From: Actinomycetota bacterium
GTDB lineage: Bacteria; Actinomycetota; Actinomycetes; Streptosporangiales; Streptosporangiaceae
DNA: 6,031 nucleotides
NCBI GenBank assembly: GCA_003140115.1
Contig: PLIQ01000371.1
Location: forward strand, 2,101 to 8,131
Reading direction: 5' to 3'
Numbering within the stretch: position 1 is the stretch's first letter; each line of letters begins with the position of its first letter. Shown in pieces: positions 5,589 through 6,031 of this stretch. Below the pieces are notes generated by a model, which was not told where the DNA came from, made no database searches, and saw nothing but the letters and a program-made list of their open reading frames with translations. Made by a program: the position numbers and the translations under genes.

Positions 5589-6031
5589 TCAGCGGCTGGG
5601 CAGGCTGAAGGCCCAGTTGAGCATCCGGGTCGCGGCGGCTCCGTTGACCGTGGTGCCCACGCCGGGGCTGTCGAGATTGACCCCGATGAACGAACGGCCG
5701 TCGCGAGTGGCCTCGAACAGCAGGCAGTGGCCCGCGGCCGGGGTGAATCCGGTCTTGATGCCGATCGCGCCCCGGTACACACCGAGCAGCGGGTTGAGGT
5801 TCACCCACAGGTACGCGTGATGTCCGGATCCGGACGCGACCTCGTAGCTGCGCCGGTCCACGATCGAGCGGAAGACCGCCGAGGCCATCGCCACCCGGCC
5901 GAGCTTGAGCAGGTTCGCCGGAGTCGAGTAGGTCGAGTACCCGGTCGGGTAGGGCAGGCCGTCGAAGTTGCTGAAACGCGTCCGGGTCATGCCGAGCCGC
6001 TTGGCCGTGGCGTTCATCTTGGCGATGAACG
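5589..6031 (-). CDS. D-alanyl-D-alanine carboxypeptidase (peptidase S11), C-terminal part
   Basis: A penicillin-binding-type enzyme that trims the terminal D-alanine of peptidoglycan stem peptides outside the membrane. The frame enters from the window edge as FIAKMNATAKRLGMTRTRFS, so the front of the protein (signal peptide, SxxK and SxN motifs) lies outside. Seen: NFDGLPYPTGYST, then the third active-site motif KTG in GAIGIKTGFTPAAGHCLL (codons 5756-5748). The protein ends SLPSR and TGA at 5589-5591, about 52 residues after KTG. There is no PBP5-type C-terminal domain and no membrane anchor after the catalytic domain, as in many short actinobacterial members. The internal ATG at 6017 is not the true start. 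It is separated from mscL by 154 bases. Confidence 0.93.
   Translation of the reverse strand, partial: FIAKMNATAKRLGMTRTRFSNFDGLPYPTGYSTYSTPANLLKLGRVAMASAVFRSIVDRRSYEVASGSGHHAYLWVNLNPLLGVYRGAIGIKTGFTPAAGHCLLFEATRDGRSFIGVNLDSPGVGTTVNGAAATRMLNWAFSLPSR

Noticed and set aside
1..6031. tRNA, rRNA, CRISPR array or complete insertion sequence
   Set aside because: No cloverleaf-like segment, repeated spacers, rRNA-like stretch or paired terminal inverted repeats were seen on reading both strands.

Overview
The window is high-GC DNA from an actinomycete-type bacterium. The gene families point the same way: a SigE-family ECF sigma factor, an XRE regulator with the start of a DUF5753-type domain, a GlxA-like DJ-1/AraC regulator, and MscL with a C-terminal zinc-ribbon motif. 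The genus cannot be fixed from the sequence. Nearly all genes lie on the minus strand; the exceptions are two small genes and some debris on the plus strand.

Right to left, in the direction of most transcription: (1) 6031-5589, the C-terminal part of a D-alanyl-D-alanine carboxypeptidase (S11), running off the edge. (2) 5434-5012, MscL with a CxxC-CxxC tail. (3) 4935-3910, a GlxA-type regulator (DJ-1-like domain plus AraC helix-turn-helix). Its stop codon forms part of the Shine-Dalgarno of (4) 3901-3257, a DJ-1/PfpI enzyme that closely matches isonitrile (isocyanide) hydratase. Items 3 and 4 form a translationally coupled sensor/enzyme pair. Two overlapping 7-bp hairpins lie just upstream of the regulator.

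The middle (2175-3236) has an XRE regulator on the minus strand, diverging from two small plus-strand genes of 70 and 63 codons of unknown function. The regulator stops inside its DUF5753 region, so it looks truncated. A 9-bp direct repeat sits at its two candidate starts. Beyond the truncation is a membrane protein with an HExxH motif of the M50B-like peptidase type (1242-2051).

The stretch 494-1241 holds no convincing full gene. It contains what looks like a decayed IS630-type transposase fragment and a possible 50-codon one-helix membrane protein with atypical codon use. The left edge (1-493) is the N-terminal part of a SigE-family ECF sigma factor.

Most of the window is ordinary chromosome. 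The parts most worth a second look are the coupled GlxA/isonitrile-hydratase pair with its hairpins, the divergent XRE/small-gene cluster, and the debris between the sigma factor and the M50 gene.
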